A model generated the notes under the pieces. It was given only the letters and a program-made list of their open reading frames with translations, did not search any database and was not told the DNA's origin. A stretch of 64,000 nt of DNA from Arthrobacter sp. EpRS71 (GTDB lineage Bacteria > Actinomycetota > Actinomycetes > Actinomycetales > Micrococcaceae): contig NZ_LNUV01000001.1 in NCBI RefSeq assembly GCF_001512285.1, positions 354,015 to 418,014 of the forward strand. The letters are read 5' to 3'. The position numbers were made by a program, and so were the translations under genes. Below are positions 53,553 to 63,596 of this stretch, in pieces (the first letter of the stretch is position 1; every line of letters begins with the position of its first letter).

Positions 53553-54329
53553 TCAGCGAACCTCGAAGCCCGCCTCACGGATCGCGGTCTTGACTTGGGC
53601 GATCATGTCATCCGGCCCAAAGTGGAACACCGACGCCGCCAGTACTGCGTCAGCGCCTGCCTCTACGGCGGGCGGGAAATGCGCAGGCACCCCGGCCCCG
53701 CCTGAAGCGATGATCGGAATGTTCACGGCGGCACGAACCAGACGGATCAGTTCGAGGTCGAAACCATCCTTGGTGCCGTCGGCGTCGATGGAGTTGAGCA
53801 GGATTTCTCCCACACCCCGGTCGGCTGCTTCTTTGGCCCAGGCGATGGCGTCGATTCCAGTACCGGTTCGGCCACCGTGGGTGGTTACTTCAAAACCCGA
53901 CGACGTCGGCTGGTCACCGTCGCGGGTACGGCGCGCGTCCACGGAGAGAACCAGCACCTGCGAGCCAAAGTGACGGGTGATCTCGTCAATGACGTCGGGC
54001 CGGGCAACGGCAGCTGTGTTGATGGACGCCTTGTCCGCACCAAAGCGCAGGAGCTTGTCCACCTCTGCCACACCGCGGACGCCTCCGCCCACGGTCAGCG
54101 GTATGAACACTTCCTCGGCGGTGCGGCGTACGACATCGAACGTGGTTTCCCGGTTACCGGAGGACGCCGTGACGTCCAGGAACGTCAGTTCGTCAGCCCC
54201 GCCATTGTCGTACCGGTGCGCGAGTTCCACCGGATCACCGGCGTCGCGAAGGCCTTCGAAGTTGACGCCCTTGACGACGCGGCCTGCATCGACATCCAGG
54301 CAAGGGATGACGCGTACGGCTACGGCCAT
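53553..54329 (-). CDS. hisF: Imidazole glycerol phosphate synthase subunit HisF
   Basis: Cyclase subunit making imidazole glycerol phosphate and AICAR in concert with HisH; 258 residues. It begins [20 protein letters not shown] with the catalytic Asp, followed by [26 protein letters not shown], a second Asp in [11 protein letters not shown], and [10 protein letters not shown]. It follows hisG after 64 bp. HisH is not in the window. Confidence 0.97.
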   Translation of the reverse strand: MAVAVRVIPCLDVDAGRVVKGVNFEGLRDAGDPVELAHRYDNGGADELTFLDVTASSGNRETTFDVVRRTAEEVFIPLTVGGGVRGVAEVDKLLRFGADKASINTAAVARPDVIDEITRHFGSQVLVLSVDARRTRDGDQPTSSGFEVTTHGGRTGTGIDAIAWAKEAADRGVGEILLNSIDADGTKDGFDLELIRLVRAAVNIPIIASGGAGVPAHFPPAVEAGADAVLAASVFHFGPDDMIAQVKTAIREAGFEVR

Positions 54330-54393
54330 GTGCTGCTCCTAATCAATTCTGAACTCTGCACGTTGATGCGCGTTGTGATGATGCTGCGCCGGA

Positions 54394-55254
54394 TCAGATC
54401 CGGCAGGCGTGGATGCTGCTGACCAGGATGGCACGCGCGCCGAGGTCGTACAGTTCGTCCATGATGCGGTTGGTTTCCTTCTTGGGAACCATGGACCGCA
54501 CGGCAACCCACTCGGAATCCCGCAACGGCGACACCGTGGGTGATTCCAGACCCGGGGTCAGGGCCGCTGCGGCTTCCACCAGGTCCTTCCGGATGTCGTA
54601 GTCCATCAGCACGTACTGGCGTGCCACGAGTACACCCTGCAGGCGCCGGATGAGGATTTCGATTTCCTTGGCGGTGCCATTGGCCGCACCACCCGAACCG
54701 GAGCGGCGGATCAGCACGGCTTCGGATTTCAGGATGGGATCGCCAAAGATTTCCATGCCGGCGGCTTTGAGGGTGTTCCCGGTTTCAACGACGTCGGCAA
54801 TAGCATCCGCGACGCCCAGACGTACGGAGGATTCCACGGCACCGTCAAGGCGGACAACCTTGGCATTGACGCCGCGCTCAGCGAGGTAATCCCGCAGGAG
54901 GGCGTCGTAGCTGGTGGCGAGGCGCTTGCCTTCAAGCTGTTCGACGCCGGCAAAGTCGCCAACGGGACCCGCGAAACGGAAAGTTGACGGGGCAAAGCCC
55001 AGCGGAAGTATTTCCTCGGCTTCCACCTTCGCGTCGAGCAGGAGGTCCCTGCCGGTGATGCCGACGTCCAGGGTTCCCTGACCGACGTACACGGCGATGT
55101 CGCGGGGGCGGAGGAAGAAGAATTCAATGTCATTGTCCGGGTCAACCATGACCAGTTCGCGGGTATCGCGGCGCTGGCGGTAACCGGCCTCGGACAACAT
55201 TGCCGAGGCGGCTTCGGACAGGGATCCCTTGTTGGGGACTGCTACACGGAGCAT
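54394..55254 (-). CDS. hisG: ATP phosphoribosyltransferase (long form)
   Basis: First, feedback-regulated step of histidine synthesis; 286 residues. The two catalytic lobes carry LRVAVPNKGSLSEAASAML, DIAVYVGQGTLDVGITGRDL and the PRPP loop DAIADVVETGNTLKAAGM. The C-terminal regulatory HisG_C domain ends SVVSIHAC-like (VSSIHACRI). As a long form it does not need HisZ. It is separated from hisE by 84 bp. Confidence 0.97.
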   Translation of the reverse strand: MLRVAVPNKGSLSEAASAMLSEAGYRQRRDTRELVMVDPDNDIEFFFLRPRDIAVYVGQGTLDVGITGRDLLLDAKVEAEEILPLGFAPSTFRFAGPVGDFAGVEQLEGKRLATSYDALLRDYLAERGVNAKVVRLDGAVESSVRLGVADAIADVVETGNTLKAAGMEIFGDPILKSEAVLIRRSGSGGAANGTAKEIEILIRRLQGVLVARQYVLMDYDIRKDLVEAAAALTPGLESPTVSPLRDSEWVAVRSMVPKKETNRIMDELYDLGARAILVSSIHACRI

Positions 55255-55338
55255 TGGGGGACTTTCTTGTTGGAATGGAGGTTTTCAGGCACCTTGGCCA
55301 CGCAGGGGGCTCCGCAACAGGCAAGCGGAGTGGCGTGG

Positions 55339-55602
55339 CTATAGATGCTTGTAAACGTCTTCCAGGCTGAGGCCCTTGGCGAGCATGAGGACCTGCAGGT
55401 GGTACAGCAACTGGGAAATCTCCTCAGCGGCGGCTTCGTCCGATTCGTACTCTGCGGCCATCCAGACTTCGGCGGCCTCTTCGACCACCTTCTTGCCAAT
55501 GCCATGGATTCCGGAGTCCAGTTCGGCAACCGTGCGCGAACCTGCCGGGCGGGTCGCTGCTTTCTCACTCAGTTCTGCGAACAGCGTCTCGAAATTCTTC
55601 AC
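55339..55602 (-). CDS. hisE: Phosphoribosyl-ATP pyrophosphatase
   Basis: Second step of histidine synthesis; 87 residues, the typical length for free HisE. It shows [14 protein letters not shown], the metal-binding [18 protein letters not shown], and [20 protein letters not shown]. The GTG at 55602 is chosen since homology starts there; GGAGG is close at 2 bases. A longer frame to 55695 covers the upstream terminator and is rejected. Confidence 0.93.
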   Translation of the reverse strand: MKNFETLFAELSEKAATRPAGSRTVAELDSGIHGIGKKVVEEAAEVWMAAEYESDEAAAEEISQLLYHLQVLMLAKGLSLEDVYKHL

Positions 55603-55660
55603 GCCCTCCAGACTACTTGCTCCGGGGCAACCACCGCTTGTTGGGGCGTTGCATGACGAA

Positions 55661-55692
55661 GGGGATGTGAGTGAAGACACACTCACATCCCC
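55661..55692 (-). terminator. Terminator of the rib operon
   Basis: A perfect 13-bp inverted repeat GGGGATGTGAGTG/CACTCACATCCCC with a 6-base loop lies 17 bp after the ribH stop and upstream of hisE. Confidence 0.8.
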
Positions 55693-55709
55693 CACAACAG
55701 CAAGCGCTT

Positions 55710-56195
55710 CTAGCTGAACTGCTTCAGTGTCACAGCCGTGGCGAGGGCAGCGGTTACTGCTTCGTGGCCCTTGTCTTCCTTGGAGCCCGGAAGGCCCGCC
55801 CGGTCGATGCCCTGCTGTTCGGTGTCGCAGGTGAGGACGCCGAAACCAACCGGCACTCCTGTGCGAACGCTGACGTCGGTGAGTCCCGACGTCGCGGCCT
55901 GGCAGACGTAGTCGAAGTGCGGCGTTCCGCCGCGGATAACCACACCGAGGGCTACGACGGCGTCGAAGTGCGGCGCGAGCCTGGCCGCGGCAACCGGAAG
56001 CTCAAAGCTTCCCGGAACCCGGAGCAGCGTTGGTTCGGCGATGCCGGCTTCCTTGGCTGCGCGAAGGGCACCGTCAACCAGTCCGTCCATGATCTGTGTG
56101 TGCCAGCTCGCGGCCACAATGGCGAGCTTCAGTTGGGAAGTTTCTTCCGGGTTAAGGGTGGTGAGGTCAATAGTGGGCGCGCCGTGTCCGCTCAT
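55710..56195 (-). CDS. ribH: 6,7-dimethyl-8-ribityllumazine synthase
   Basis: Condenses 5-amino-6-ribitylaminouracil with dihydroxybutanone phosphate; 161 residues. Signatures are [28 protein letters not shown] and [18 protein letters not shown] with the catalytic His. It is the last gene of the operon, 2 bp after ribA. Confidence 0.96.
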   Translation of the reverse strand: MSGHGAPTIDLTTLNPEETSQLKLAIVAASWHTQIMDGLVDGALRAAKEAGIAEPTLLRVPGSFELPVAAARLAPHFDAVVALGVVIRGGTPHFDYVCQAATSGLTDVSVRTGVPVGFGVLTCDTEQQGIDRAGLPGSKEDKGHEAVTAALATAVTLKQFS

Positions 56196-56197
56196 GT

Positions 56198-56917
56198 TTA
56201 CTGGGAATCCGTTCGGTCTTGGTTGTTGTCAAAGGGGTGGGGTGCCGACGTCTTGCCGTTGGTGACGGGCTCGACGTCGAGGGCAAGCCTGTGGTCCATC
56301 CGGTCTTTCTTGGTCTGCAGATAGCGGAGGTTTTGTTCGCGGGAAGGCACCTCGGTGGGCACCATCTCCACAACCGTGACTCCGGCTTGGGCAAGGCGGT
56401 TTTGCTTGTCGGGGTTGTTGCTCAGCAACCGGACCTCGTGGAGTCCCATTTCCGCCAGAATCTGGCCTGCCGCCGTGTAGGAACGCGCGTCAACTGGCAA
56501 ACCGAGCTGCTCGTTGGCCTCCACGGTGTCAAAGCCGGCTTCCTGCAGCGCGTACGCCTTGATTTTGTTGGCCAGCCCGATGCCCCTGCCCTCTTGGCCG
56601 CGCAGGTAGAGCAGTGTCCCGCCCTCTGCGTGGATGAGCTCCAAGGCAAAGGCCAACTGCTCTCCGCAGTCACAGCGGTAAGAACCGAACACGTCACCGG
56701 TCAGGCATTCCGAATGCAGCCGTACCAGCGGCGCGCGGCCGTCCTTGGGCGGGTTGGGTGAACTCACGGCAAGGTGCTCATGGCCGGTCTCAAGGTCCGT
56801 CCACGCCTGTGCCACGAAATCCCCAAAAGCCGTAGGCAGTTGCACGATCGGTCCACCGCTGACTGGGTGCGGTCCGGGGCCAGTGTGGTCACTGCTGCGT
56901 GTGGTCGATGCGGTCAT
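56198..56917 (-). CDS. ribA: GTP cyclohydrolase II
   Basis: Opens GTP to start riboflavin synthesis; 239 residues. The zinc cysteines are in [18 protein letters not shown], the catalytic loop is [20 protein letters not shown], and [18 protein letters not shown] is present. It overlaps ribB by 4 bp; the two enzymes, often fused as RibBA elsewhere, are encoded separately here. Confidence 0.96.
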   Translation of the reverse strand: MTASTTRSSDHTGPGPHPVSGGPIVQLPTAFGDFVAQAWTDLETGHEHLAVSSPNPPKDGRAPLVRLHSECLTGDVFGSYRCDCGEQLAFALELIHAEGGTLLYLRGQEGRGIGLANKIKAYALQEAGFDTVEANEQLGLPVDARSYTAAGQILAEMGLHEVRLLSNNPDKQNRLAQAGVTVVEMVPTEVPSREQNLRYLQTKKDRMDHRLALDVEPVTNGKTSAPHPFDNNQDRTDSQ

Positions 56918-57609
56918 CGCTTCTCCTCGTCCTCCTGTGAAACATGTGCCGCCCGGGACTCTACCGCCTCAACATATGACACCAGGTCCTCGATGGAGAT
57001 GAGGGGGCATCCATGGTCAGCGGCGAAGTCGCGCAGGCTGTCCAGCCGCATCATTTCACCGTCATCATGTACCAACTCTGCGATCACACCCACCGGAGCC
57101 AGCCCGGCGAGACGACACAGGTCCACGGCAGCCTCCGTGTGACCTGGGCGTTCACGCACTCCCCCCTTAACCGCCCGCAACGGGAAAATATGCCCGGGGC
57201 GGGTGATCGAGGCCGGAGTGCTGCTTGGATCCGCGAGGATCCGGGCCGTCAATGCACGGTCAGTGGCCGAGATTCCGGTGCTGACACCGATCGCTGCATC
57301 GCAGGAAACAGTGTAGGCGGTGCCTTTGGCGTCCTCGTTGATCTCCACCATGGGCGGCAGAATGAGGGCGTCCGCCCGCTCTCCCTCCAAGGGAACGCAG
57401 ATGACGCCGGATGAATAGCGGATGGTCCATCCCATCAGCGCCGGCGTTGCGTGTTCGGCAGCGAAGATGATGTCGCCTTCGTTCTCACGATCCTCGTTGT
57501 CCACCACGATCACGGCTTGGCCTGCGGCCATGGCAGCGATGGCCGATTCAACAGGATCGAGCCCGGTTCGTCCCGCGCCGGCCGGAGTTGTCTTGGCAGG
57601 AGCGCTCAT
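56914..57609 (-). CDS. ribB: 3,4-dihydroxy-2-butanone-4-phosphate synthase
   Basis: Makes the four-carbon unit of riboflavin from ribulose-5-phosphate; 231 residues. Metal and substrate residues are in [36 protein letters not shown] and [20 protein letters not shown]. It overlaps ribE by 1 bp and ribA by 4 bp. Confidence 0.96.
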   Translation of the reverse strand: MSAPAKTTPAGAGRTGLDPVESAIAAMAAGQAVIVVDNEDRENEGDIIFAAEHATPALMGWTIRYSSGVICVPLEGERADALILPPMVEINEDAKGTAYTVSCDAAIGVSTGISATDRALTARILADPSSTPASITRPGHIFPLRAVKGGVRERPGHTEAAVDLCRLAGLAPVGVIAELVHDDGEMMRLDSLRDFAADHGCPLISIEDLVSYVEAVESRAAHVSQEDEEKR

Positions 57610-58235
57610 CAGTTGCCCCCCTGCCGGGGCGCGAAGGACAGAAGGCGTTCGGTGTACTTGGCCAGCACATCAACTTCGATGTTCACCCGGCCTCCCACCG
57701 CTTTGGCACCCAGGCCTGTTTCTTCCAGCGTGGTGGGAATCAGCCCCACTTCAAACCACGGTGCCGCTTCGGCGGCAGGACTGACAGCGGTCACGGTCAG
57801 TGAGACACCGTCGACGGCGATCGAACCCTTCTCGGCGATGTAGCGCGCCAACGTGACTGGCACACCGAACCGGAGCCGGTCCCAGTTTCCCAGCGGCTCA
57901 CGTTCCAGCAACTCACCAACACCGTCCACATGGCCCTGGACGACATGCCCGTCCAGCCGTCCGCCGGCGGGTACGCAGCGTTCCAGGTTGACAGCGTCGC
58001 CCGCCGCCAGCCCACCGATGGTGGTCCGGACCAAGGTTTCGCCCATGACATCCACGCTGAAGTCCTGGCCGTCGATCTCAGTGGCTGTGAGGCACACCCC
58101 GTTGACGGCGATGGAACCACCCAGAGGCAATCCTTCCGCCGTGGTGGGGGCTTTGAGACGCAGTGTTGCGCTGGTATCGCCGTCATGTTCAATGCCCAGC
58201 ACAGTGCCTTGCTCAGCAATGATTCCCGTAAACAT
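57609..58235 (-). CDS. ribE: Riboflavin synthase alpha chain
   Basis: Dismutates two lumazines to riboflavin; 208 residues with two tandem lumazine-binding domains. The first opens [19 protein letters not shown], with [16 protein letters not shown], and the second has [15 protein letters not shown] and [22 protein letters not shown] stands before ATG 58235, which overlaps the ribD stop by 1 bp. Confidence 0.96.
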   Translation of the reverse strand: MFTGIIAEQGTVLGIEHDGDTSATLRLKAPTTAEGLPLGGSIAVNGVCLTATEIDGQDFSVDVMGETLVRTTIGGLAAGDAVNLERCVPAGGRLDGHVVQGHVDGVGELLEREPLGNWDRLRFGVPVTLARYIAEKGSIAVDGVSLTVTAVSPAAEAAPWFEVGLIPTTLEETGLGAKAVGGRVNIEVDVLAKYTERLLSFAPRQGGN

Positions 58236-59371
58236 CAGTTTCCTCCTGTGAGATGGTCCGCAGCTTCACTGTGAGAAACCACATTCTGCGAAACCGAATT
58301 CGTGATGGTGCTGGCGGCACGCCGCGGGGAACGCAGGTGCAGCCGAAGGTCGTTACCGAGAACCCGGACAGCGCCGCCACCGGCGTCGTCCCAAGACCAG
58401 CGCTGGGCCTCTGCCAGCGTGGTGATACCGAGGTCGTTGAGGGCCGGAGTTCCGGATCCAAGCAATGTGGGTGCCAGATAGACGATCAGTTCGTCCACCA
58501 GGTCCGCTGCAAGGAACGTACTCAGAATCGAGGAGCCGCCTTCCACCATGAGGTGCCGGACTCCCTGTTCGAACAGGGAGTCCAAGGCTTCCGCAGGATC
58601 GCGGGTTGGCAGGTGGACGAAACGCCCGTCCGTTCCGCGGACTGCAGCATCCGCGGGGACTTCCCGAAGGCCCATGACCACGCGGAGGGGCTGGTGGGCG
58701 GCAAGCCCGCCGTCGGGTGCCCGGGCCGTCAGGCGCGGGTTGTCGATCAGCACTGTGCCGGTGCCCACGAGGATTGCGTCGATGAGTCCCCGCAGTCCGT
58801 GATTGTCGGCAAGTGACTCCGGACAGGAGATCCACTGGCTCGTGCCGTCCACAGCAGCAATTCTGCTGTCCAGGGTCTGGGCGATATGCAAGGTAACGAA
58901 GGGACGCTTTGCTGCAACGGCGTCGAACCAGTCACGGTTCAGGTCCAGCGCCTTCCCGCGTTCCAGCCCGGAGCTGACCTCAACACCGGCGGCGGTGAGA
59001 GTCCGCGCACCGCCCGCGGCGGGGTCATGGGGATCGTCGACGGCGTAAATCACCCTCGCGATTCCCGCGTCAATGATGGCTTGGGCGCAGGGCCCGGTTC
59101 GACCCACGTGGTTGCAGGGCTCCAGAGTGACAACCATGGTGGTCCCGGCGGTGTCGATGCCCTTCTTCCGGGCTTCGGAAATAGCATCGGCTTCAGCATG
59201 GGCCGTTCCCGCGCCTCGGTGATAACCGGTGGCCAGCTGCTCGCCCTGCGGACTGAGGATGACCGCCCCTACCAACGGGTTGGCTCCCCGGGGACCGGCA
59301 AGGGCAGCCTTCAGGGCGGCCTCCATGGCCGTAGTTTCCGCTGCGGTGTAGGGCGAGTTGGTGAAGCTCAC
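58235..59371 (-). CDS. ribD: Bifunctional pyrimidine deaminase/reductase
   Basis: Second and third steps of riboflavin synthesis; 378 residues. The N-terminal deaminase has zinc motif TAHAEADAI and EPCNHVGRTGPCAQAI. The C-terminal reductase has RPFVTLHIAQTLDSRIA and the ending VEGGSSILSTFL. The GTG at 59371 overlaps the ribM stop (GTGA), with GGGAG upstream; an upstream frame to 59452 is rejected. Confidence 0.95.
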   Translation of the reverse strand: MSFTNSPYTAAETTAMEAALKAALAGPRGANPLVGAVILSPQGEQLATGYHRGAGTAHAEADAISEARKKGIDTAGTTMVVTLEPCNHVGRTGPCAQAIIDAGIARVIYAVDDPHDPAAGGARTLTAAGVEVSSGLERGKALDLNRDWFDAVAAKRPFVTLHIAQTLDSRIAAVDGTSQWISCPESLADNHGLRGLIDAILVGTGTVLIDNPRLTARAPDGGLAAHQPLRVVMGLREVPADAAVRGTDGRFVHLPTRDPAEALDSLFEQGVRHLMVEGGSSILSTFLAADLVDELIVYLAPTLLGSGTPALNDLGITTLAEAQRWSWDDAGGGAVRVLGNDLRLHLRSPRRAASTITNSVSQNVVSHSEAADHLTGGN

Positions 59372-60072
59372 TGGACAGCTCCCGCGGAGACGGTTGCCAC
59401 TGGCGGCCCGGCATCGGGGCCGGTGCGTTCGCGCTTTTCGGCCCGCCACCACACAAAGAACCCGGTCAGGGTGAAGAAGCCGTAGAACAAGTACATCACT
59501 GCGCTGGCGTAGTAGCCCGCACTGAACAGCAGCGGCACGCCCACAATGTCAACGGCCACCCAGATCAGCCAGAATTCGGTCCACCCACGTGCCATGCCAT
59601 ATGTTGCCAGCAGCGATCCCATAAAGGTCCAGGCGTCGGCCCAGACGGGCGGGTAGGAACCCAGCGAGTCGAACAGGGGCGTCAAGGCCGCTGTGCCGGC
59701 CACCATGGCGCCAATCAGCGCTATCCGGACCTTGGTGCTGGCCCAGCCTGGGACGATTGCCCGCCCTTGGGCGCTCGATTGCCGGCCCTGCTGCCAGCGG
59801 TACCAGCCATAGACGGCCACAGCGATGAACATGATCTGGCGCGCGGCCTGTCCCCACAGCGTGGCCGGCGCTGCTGCGCCAAAGACGTTGCCCAGGAATA
59901 CCGTGAGCAGGAGGATGTTACCGACAATGCCGACTGGCCATGCCCAGACTTTACGGCGCATACCGCCGAGGGCGCTGAGTAGCCCAAAGATGTTTCCAAG
60001 CACTTCGCGTAAGACAAGAGCAGATCCTCCAACGGGGATCTGTGCTTCGAAGAGCCATCGCAGTAAGTCCAT
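59368..60072 (-). CDS. ribM: PnuC-family riboflavin transporter
   Basis: Membrane importer of 234 residues in the PnuC family, called RibM or PnuX in actinobacterial riboflavin loci. Seven or so hydrophobic helices lie between residues 10 and 215. WAWPVGIVGNILLLTVFLGN and WAWP/WVAVDIVGVPLLF stretches are typical. ATG 60072 has AAGGA upstream. It stands between the FMN riboswitch and ribD, so uptake and synthesis share the same control. Substrate is inferred from that context. Confidence 0.88.
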   Translation of the reverse strand: MDLLRWLFEAQIPVGGSALVLREVLGNIFGLLSALGGMRRKVWAWPVGIVGNILLLTVFLGNVFGAAAPATLWGQAARQIMFIAVAVYGWYRWQQGRQSSAQGRAIVPGWASTKVRIALIGAMVAGTAALTPLFDSLGSYPPVWADAWTFMGSLLATYGMARGWTEFWLIWVAVDIVGVPLLFSAGYYASAVMYLFYGFFTLTGFFVWWRAEKRERTGPDAGPPVATVSAGAVQ

Positions 60073-60128
60073 GCCGTTCCTTCCCAGTAAGCCGCGATGA
60101 CTCCGGGGGTGTACGACAGCGCAATGCC

Positions 60129-60150
60129 GGGCGTCGCAAAAGCGTCGCCC
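60129..60150 (-). promoter_or_regulatory. Possible riboswitch expression-platform hairpin
   Basis: GGGCGACGC and GCGACGCCC (one mismatch) pair around TTTT on the minus strand, between the aptamer and ribM. This could be an alternative structure for termination or ribosome-site sequestration. Confidence 0.4.
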
Positions 60151-60164
60151 AAGGCATGACTGTA

Positions 60165-60314
60165 CGTGCTTCTCCCATCCAGACTTTAACTGTCGGTACC
60201 GGAATTTCACCAGTTCAACCGTCTGCCACCGAACATCCAATTTCTTGGAAGCCAGTGGCTCGCGGGTCGCGGACTATAACCGCCGGTTCGGACTTACACC
60301 GACCCCGGAGCACG
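60165..60314 (-). promoter_or_regulatory. FMN riboswitch (RFN element)
   Basis: On the minus strand the closing stem CGTGCTCC/GGGAGAAGCACG encloses the conserved RFN segments GGGGTCGGTGTAAGTCCG, ACCGGCGGTTATAGTCCGCG, CTGGTGAAATTCCGGTACCG and CAGTTAAAGTCTGGATGG. It is about 150 nt, upstream of ribM-ribDEBAH, and should shut expression when FMN is abundant. Confidence 0.95.
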
Positions 60315-60347
60315 TATGTGTGTTGTTATTCTGCCACAACTACAAAG

Positions 60348-60371
60348 ATGGCCCGGCTATTCCCGGGCCAT
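60348..60371 (-). terminator. Terminator of rpe
   Basis: A 9-bp inverted repeat ATGGCCCGG/CCGGGCCAT with a 6-base loop is followed by CTTTGTAG on the minus strand and lies 24 bp after the rpe stop. Confidence 0.75.
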
Positions 60372-60395
60372 TTTCGTAACATGTGGTGACGGCGT

Positions 60396-61070
60396 TCAGG
60401 AGTTTGTGCGAGCAGCGGCCTGACCCGCTGCACGGAGCCGATCGATCGCCGCTGCGGGATCCTGATGCCCGTAAACTGCCGAGCCCGCCACGAAGACGTT
60501 CGCTCCGGCTTCAGCCGCCCGCACGATGGTTTCCTCAGTGATGCCACCGTCCACCTGGATGGCGACGCCAATGCCCGAGCCCTCGATAGCTGCCCGCGCA
60601 CGCCGGATCTTGGGCAAGGTGATGTCCAAGAATGACTGTCCCCCGAATCCGGGCTCCACCGTCATGATCAAGAGCATGTCCAGTTCGCTGAGCATGTCCA
60701 GGTAAGGCTCAACGGGCGTGGCCGGACGCAGGGCCATACCGGCTTTGGAGCCCCTGGCGCGCAGTTCGCGCGCCAGCTTCACCGGCGCCATGGCAGCTTC
60801 GGCGTGGAACGTCACCGAAGCGACGCCGGCGTCCGCGTAGGCAGGTGCCCAGCGGTCGGCGTCGGAAATCATCAAATGCGCGTCCAGCGGAACCGGGCTG
60901 ACTGCTTGAATCCTTTGCACCACTGGCAGGCCCAGCGTCAGGTTAGGGACAAAATGGTTGTCCATGACGTCCACGTGGACGGCATCCGCATTGCTGATCC
61001 GCTGCAGTTCCGCCTCAAGGTTGACGAAATCCGCTGACAGAATGCTCGGGTTGATACAGCACTGAGACAA
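60396..61070 (-). CDS. rpe: Ribulose-phosphate 3-epimerase
   Basis: Interconverts ribulose-5-P and xylulose-5-P in the pentose phosphate pathway, which also supplies phosphoketolase; 224 residues. It begins [20 protein letters not shown], then [29 protein letters not shown] and [13 protein letters not shown]. The chosen start is a TTG at 61070 with AAGGGG five bases upstream, because homology begins there; upstream frame sequence to 61202 overlaps the rsmB end and is not homologous. Confidence 0.95.
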   Translation of the reverse strand: MSQCCINPSILSADFVNLEAELQRISNADAVHVDVMDNHFVPNLTLGLPVVQRIQAVSPVPLDAHLMISDADRWAPAYADAGVASVTFHAEAAMAPVKLARELRARGSKAGMALRPATPVEPYLDMLSELDMLLIMTVEPGFGGQSFLDITLPKIRRARAAIEGSGIGVAIQVDGGITEETIVRAAEAGANVFVAGSAVYGHQDPAAAIDRLRAAGQAAARTNS

Positions 61071-61110
61071 AGCAGCCCCTTCGGGTCGGTGGTTGTTGTG
61101 GCCCTTGCGG

Positions 61111-62679
61111 CTACGGCTTCTTGCGGATGATTGCCATGAACATGGCATCCGTTTGGTGAACGTGCGGCCACAACTGGGCCGTGAGCTCGTGACCGGCGTC
61201 AAGAGTGTCGGTCAGGCTGACGTTGTCCAGCGCCTGCCCGGCATCGAGCAGTTCAAGGTCCGCACGTTTGGCCAGCACGTCAGTGACAACGGCTGTGGTT
61301 TCGGCCGGATGCGGCGAACACGTCACGTAGGCCACCACGCCGCCGGGCTTGACGGCATCAAGCGCGGACTTCAACAAGTCACGCTGCAAGGGGCCCAGGT
61401 CCCCGATGTCCTTGGGTGAGCGGCGCCACCGTGATTCCGGTCGCCTCCGCAAGGCACCAAGGCCACTGCACGGTACGTCCACCAGCACGCGGTCAAAAGT
61501 CTCAGGCTGCTCTGCACCCACTTCGCGGCCATCGCCGGTCCGCACAGTCCAAGCTTCGTCCGGCACAGCGGACAGTGCTTGCTGGACAAGTTTCGCCCGG
61601 TGCGGTGCCGGCTCGTTGGCCAGGAGTGTGGCGCCGTCGCGGTAGGCCAAGGCAGCCAGGAGCGCGGCCTTGCCACCTGGGCCAGCGCACAAATCCAACC
61701 ATCGCTCGCCCTGCGCAGGAGAGCCGCCCAGCTCGACTCCGGCCAAAGCACGGGCCACCAGTTGGGATCCCACGTCCTGGACGCGTGTGGTACCGCGCCG
61801 GACCGATTCAAAACGTCCGAGGTCCCCGCCGGCAGACAGAGCTGAATCCTCTACCAACTCACCGGCTGTGGCCCCATTCTCGAATGCCTCATCCAGGTTT
61901 CCCAGATCAGGCAACGCCACGAGGTTGACCACCGGGGCCGCGTTATCGGCCTCCAAGAGGGCGTCAATCTCGGTTTTGGGGCGCCCATGGTTCACCAAGG
62001 ATTGACGAAGTGCCCGGACAATCCATTCCGGGTGGGCGTGGCGCAGGGCAGCGATCTTGGTCTCGTCGGATTCGCCATCCAGCAGAATCTCCAGCCACTC
62101 CCCCATGCTGTGGGCCGTCACCTTGCGAAGTACTGCGTTGATGAGGGCGGAGGGGCCGGCTCCGATGACCGCGCGCGCCAAGCCGACAGTCTGGTCCAGC
62201 GCCGCATGTGCGGGAACGCGCATGGAAAGCAACTGGTGCGCGCCAATCCGCAAGGCATCCAGGATGGCAGGATCCAGTTGTTCCAAGGGACGGTCCACGC
62301 AACGGGCCAGGATGGCATCGTAGGTACCTTGGCCACGCAAGGCCCCGTAGCTCAACTCAGTGGCAAAGCCGGCATCCCGACGGTCCAGGCGGTGCTCCCG
62401 GATACGTGCCGGCAGCACAAGGTTTGCGTAAGCATCTTCCGAAGCAACGGCGCGGAGCACTTCGAAAGCCACGAGTCGGGCAGGATCAGCGCGGCGCGTA
62501 CGCTGCGACGGAGCGTTAGTGGTGAAGCCCCTCTGCGGTCCTCTGTTTCGCTCCCGGCCTTGGGCGTTGCGTTTGCTGTCGCCGCCGGCACCGCGATTGC
62601 CCTGTGAGCCTCGGTTTCCTGCCCCGCCGCCGTCCCGGCTCCCGCTGTTGTTGGGGCCTCGCCGGCCGGACTCGCTCAT
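61111..62679 (-). CDS. rsmB: 16S rRNA (cytosine-967-C5)-methyltransferase family protein
   Basis: RNA m5C methyltransferase of 522 residues. A Gly/Asn/Arg-rich disordered stretch of about 55 residues begins the protein. A NusB-like domain follows ([18 protein letters not shown]), then the SAM-binding core [16 protein letters not shown], the catalytic-cysteine region [18 protein letters not shown] and [10 protein letters not shown]. The start at 62679 overlaps the fmt stop (ATGA), marking an operon def-fmt-rsmB. Confidence 0.95.
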   Translation of the reverse strand: MSESGRRGPNNSGSRDGGGAGNRGSQGNRGAGGDSKRNAQGRERNRGPQRGFTTNAPSQRTRRADPARLVAFEVLRAVASEDAYANLVLPARIREHRLDRRDAGFATELSYGALRGQGTYDAILARCVDRPLEQLDPAILDALRIGAHQLLSMRVPAHAALDQTVGLARAVIGAGPSALINAVLRKVTAHSMGEWLEILLDGESDETKIAALRHAHPEWIVRALRQSLVNHGRPKTEIDALLEADNAAPVVNLVALPDLGNLDEAFENGATAGELVEDSALSAGGDLGRFESVRRGTTRVQDVGSQLVARALAGVELGGSPAQGERWLDLCAGPGGKAALLAALAYRDGATLLANEPAPHRAKLVQQALSAVPDEAWTVRTGDGREVGAEQPETFDRVLVDVPCSGLGALRRRPESRWRRSPKDIGDLGPLQRDLLKSALDAVKPGGVVAYVTCSPHPAETTAVVTDVLAKRADLELLDAGQALDNVSLTDTLDAGHELTAQLWPHVHQTDAMFMAIIRKKP

Positions 62680-63596
62680 TCGAATACCACTCTCTCGGGT
62701 GTTGCCAAGCCGCGCGCCCAATCGGCAGACGACATCATTTTCTTACCGGCCGGTTGGATCCGGCCAAGCTCCACTGCATGGGATCCTGTGCCCACCAGGA
62801 CTGATTTGCCATCCACCCGGAGGTGTCCAGGGTGAACATCCTTGACGTCGGGCCGGAGCGCTACTGGCTCCAGTTTGATCCGCTGGCCCTCCAAGGTGGT
62901 CCAGGCTCCGGGTTCAGGGGTAACACCGCGCGCACGGCGGTTCAAGGCAAGGGCAGGCTGCTGCCAGTCCAGGCGTGCGTCATCGAGGGTCAGCTTGGGG
63001 GCAAGGGAGATCTCCCCCTCCTGCGGCTGAGGAGCAGCCTGGCCGGCGTCGATTGCCGACAGCGTCTGGCTCAGCAGTACAGCACCGCTGATGGACAGCC
63101 GCTCCAAGAGATCACCTGCGGTGTCCCCGGGGCGAACTGTCTCAGTAAGTGTCCCGAAAACGGGACCGGTATCCAAGCCTTCTTCGAGCTGGAAAGTAGC
63201 AGCCCCGGTGACGTCGTCGCCCGCGATGAGGGATCGCTGAACGGGCGCAGCACCGCGCCATGCGGGGAGGAGCGAAAAGTGCAGGTTGACCCAGCCGTGC
63301 TTTGGGACATCCAAGGCAGCCTTGGGAACGATGCCACCATAAGCAACGATTGCGGCGACGTCGGGTGCGAATTCCGCGATTTTGGCTGTGGTCCCGGCAT
63401 CAACCTTTGCTGCGCGAATGACCTCGATGCCGAGCTCCATGGCTCGTGCAGCCACCGGAGAAGGAGTCAGGACGCGTTTGCGACCCACCGGCGCATCCGG
63501 CCGGGTGAGGACAGCAACGATCTCGAAGCCCGCTCTAACCAGAGCATTCAACGACGGCACAGCCACAGCAGGGGTTCCTGCGAAAAGGACCCTCAC
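62676..63596 (-). CDS. fmt: Methionyl-tRNA formyltransferase
   Basis: Formylates initiator methionyl-tRNA; 306 residues, normal length. It starts MRVLFAGTPAVAVPSLNAL from a GTG, with folate-site motif NLHFSLLPAWRGAAPVQRSL and the C-terminal tRNA-binding domain. The GTG overlaps the def stop, so formylase and deformylase are coupled. Confidence 0.97.
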   Translation of the reverse strand: MRVLFAGTPAVAVPSLNALVRAGFEIVAVLTRPDAPVGRKRVLTPSPVAARAMELGIEVIRAAKVDAGTTAKIAEFAPDVAAIVAYGGIVPKAALDVPKHGWVNLHFSLLPAWRGAAPVQRSLIAGDDVTGAATFQLEEGLDTGPVFGTLTETVRPGDTAGDLLERLSISGAVLLSQTLSAIDAGQAAPQPQEGEISLAPKLTLDDARLDWQQPALALNRRARGVTPEPGAWTTLEGQRIKLEPVALRPDVKDVHPGHLRVDGKSVLVGTGSHAVELGRIQPAGKKMMSSADWARGLATPERVVFE

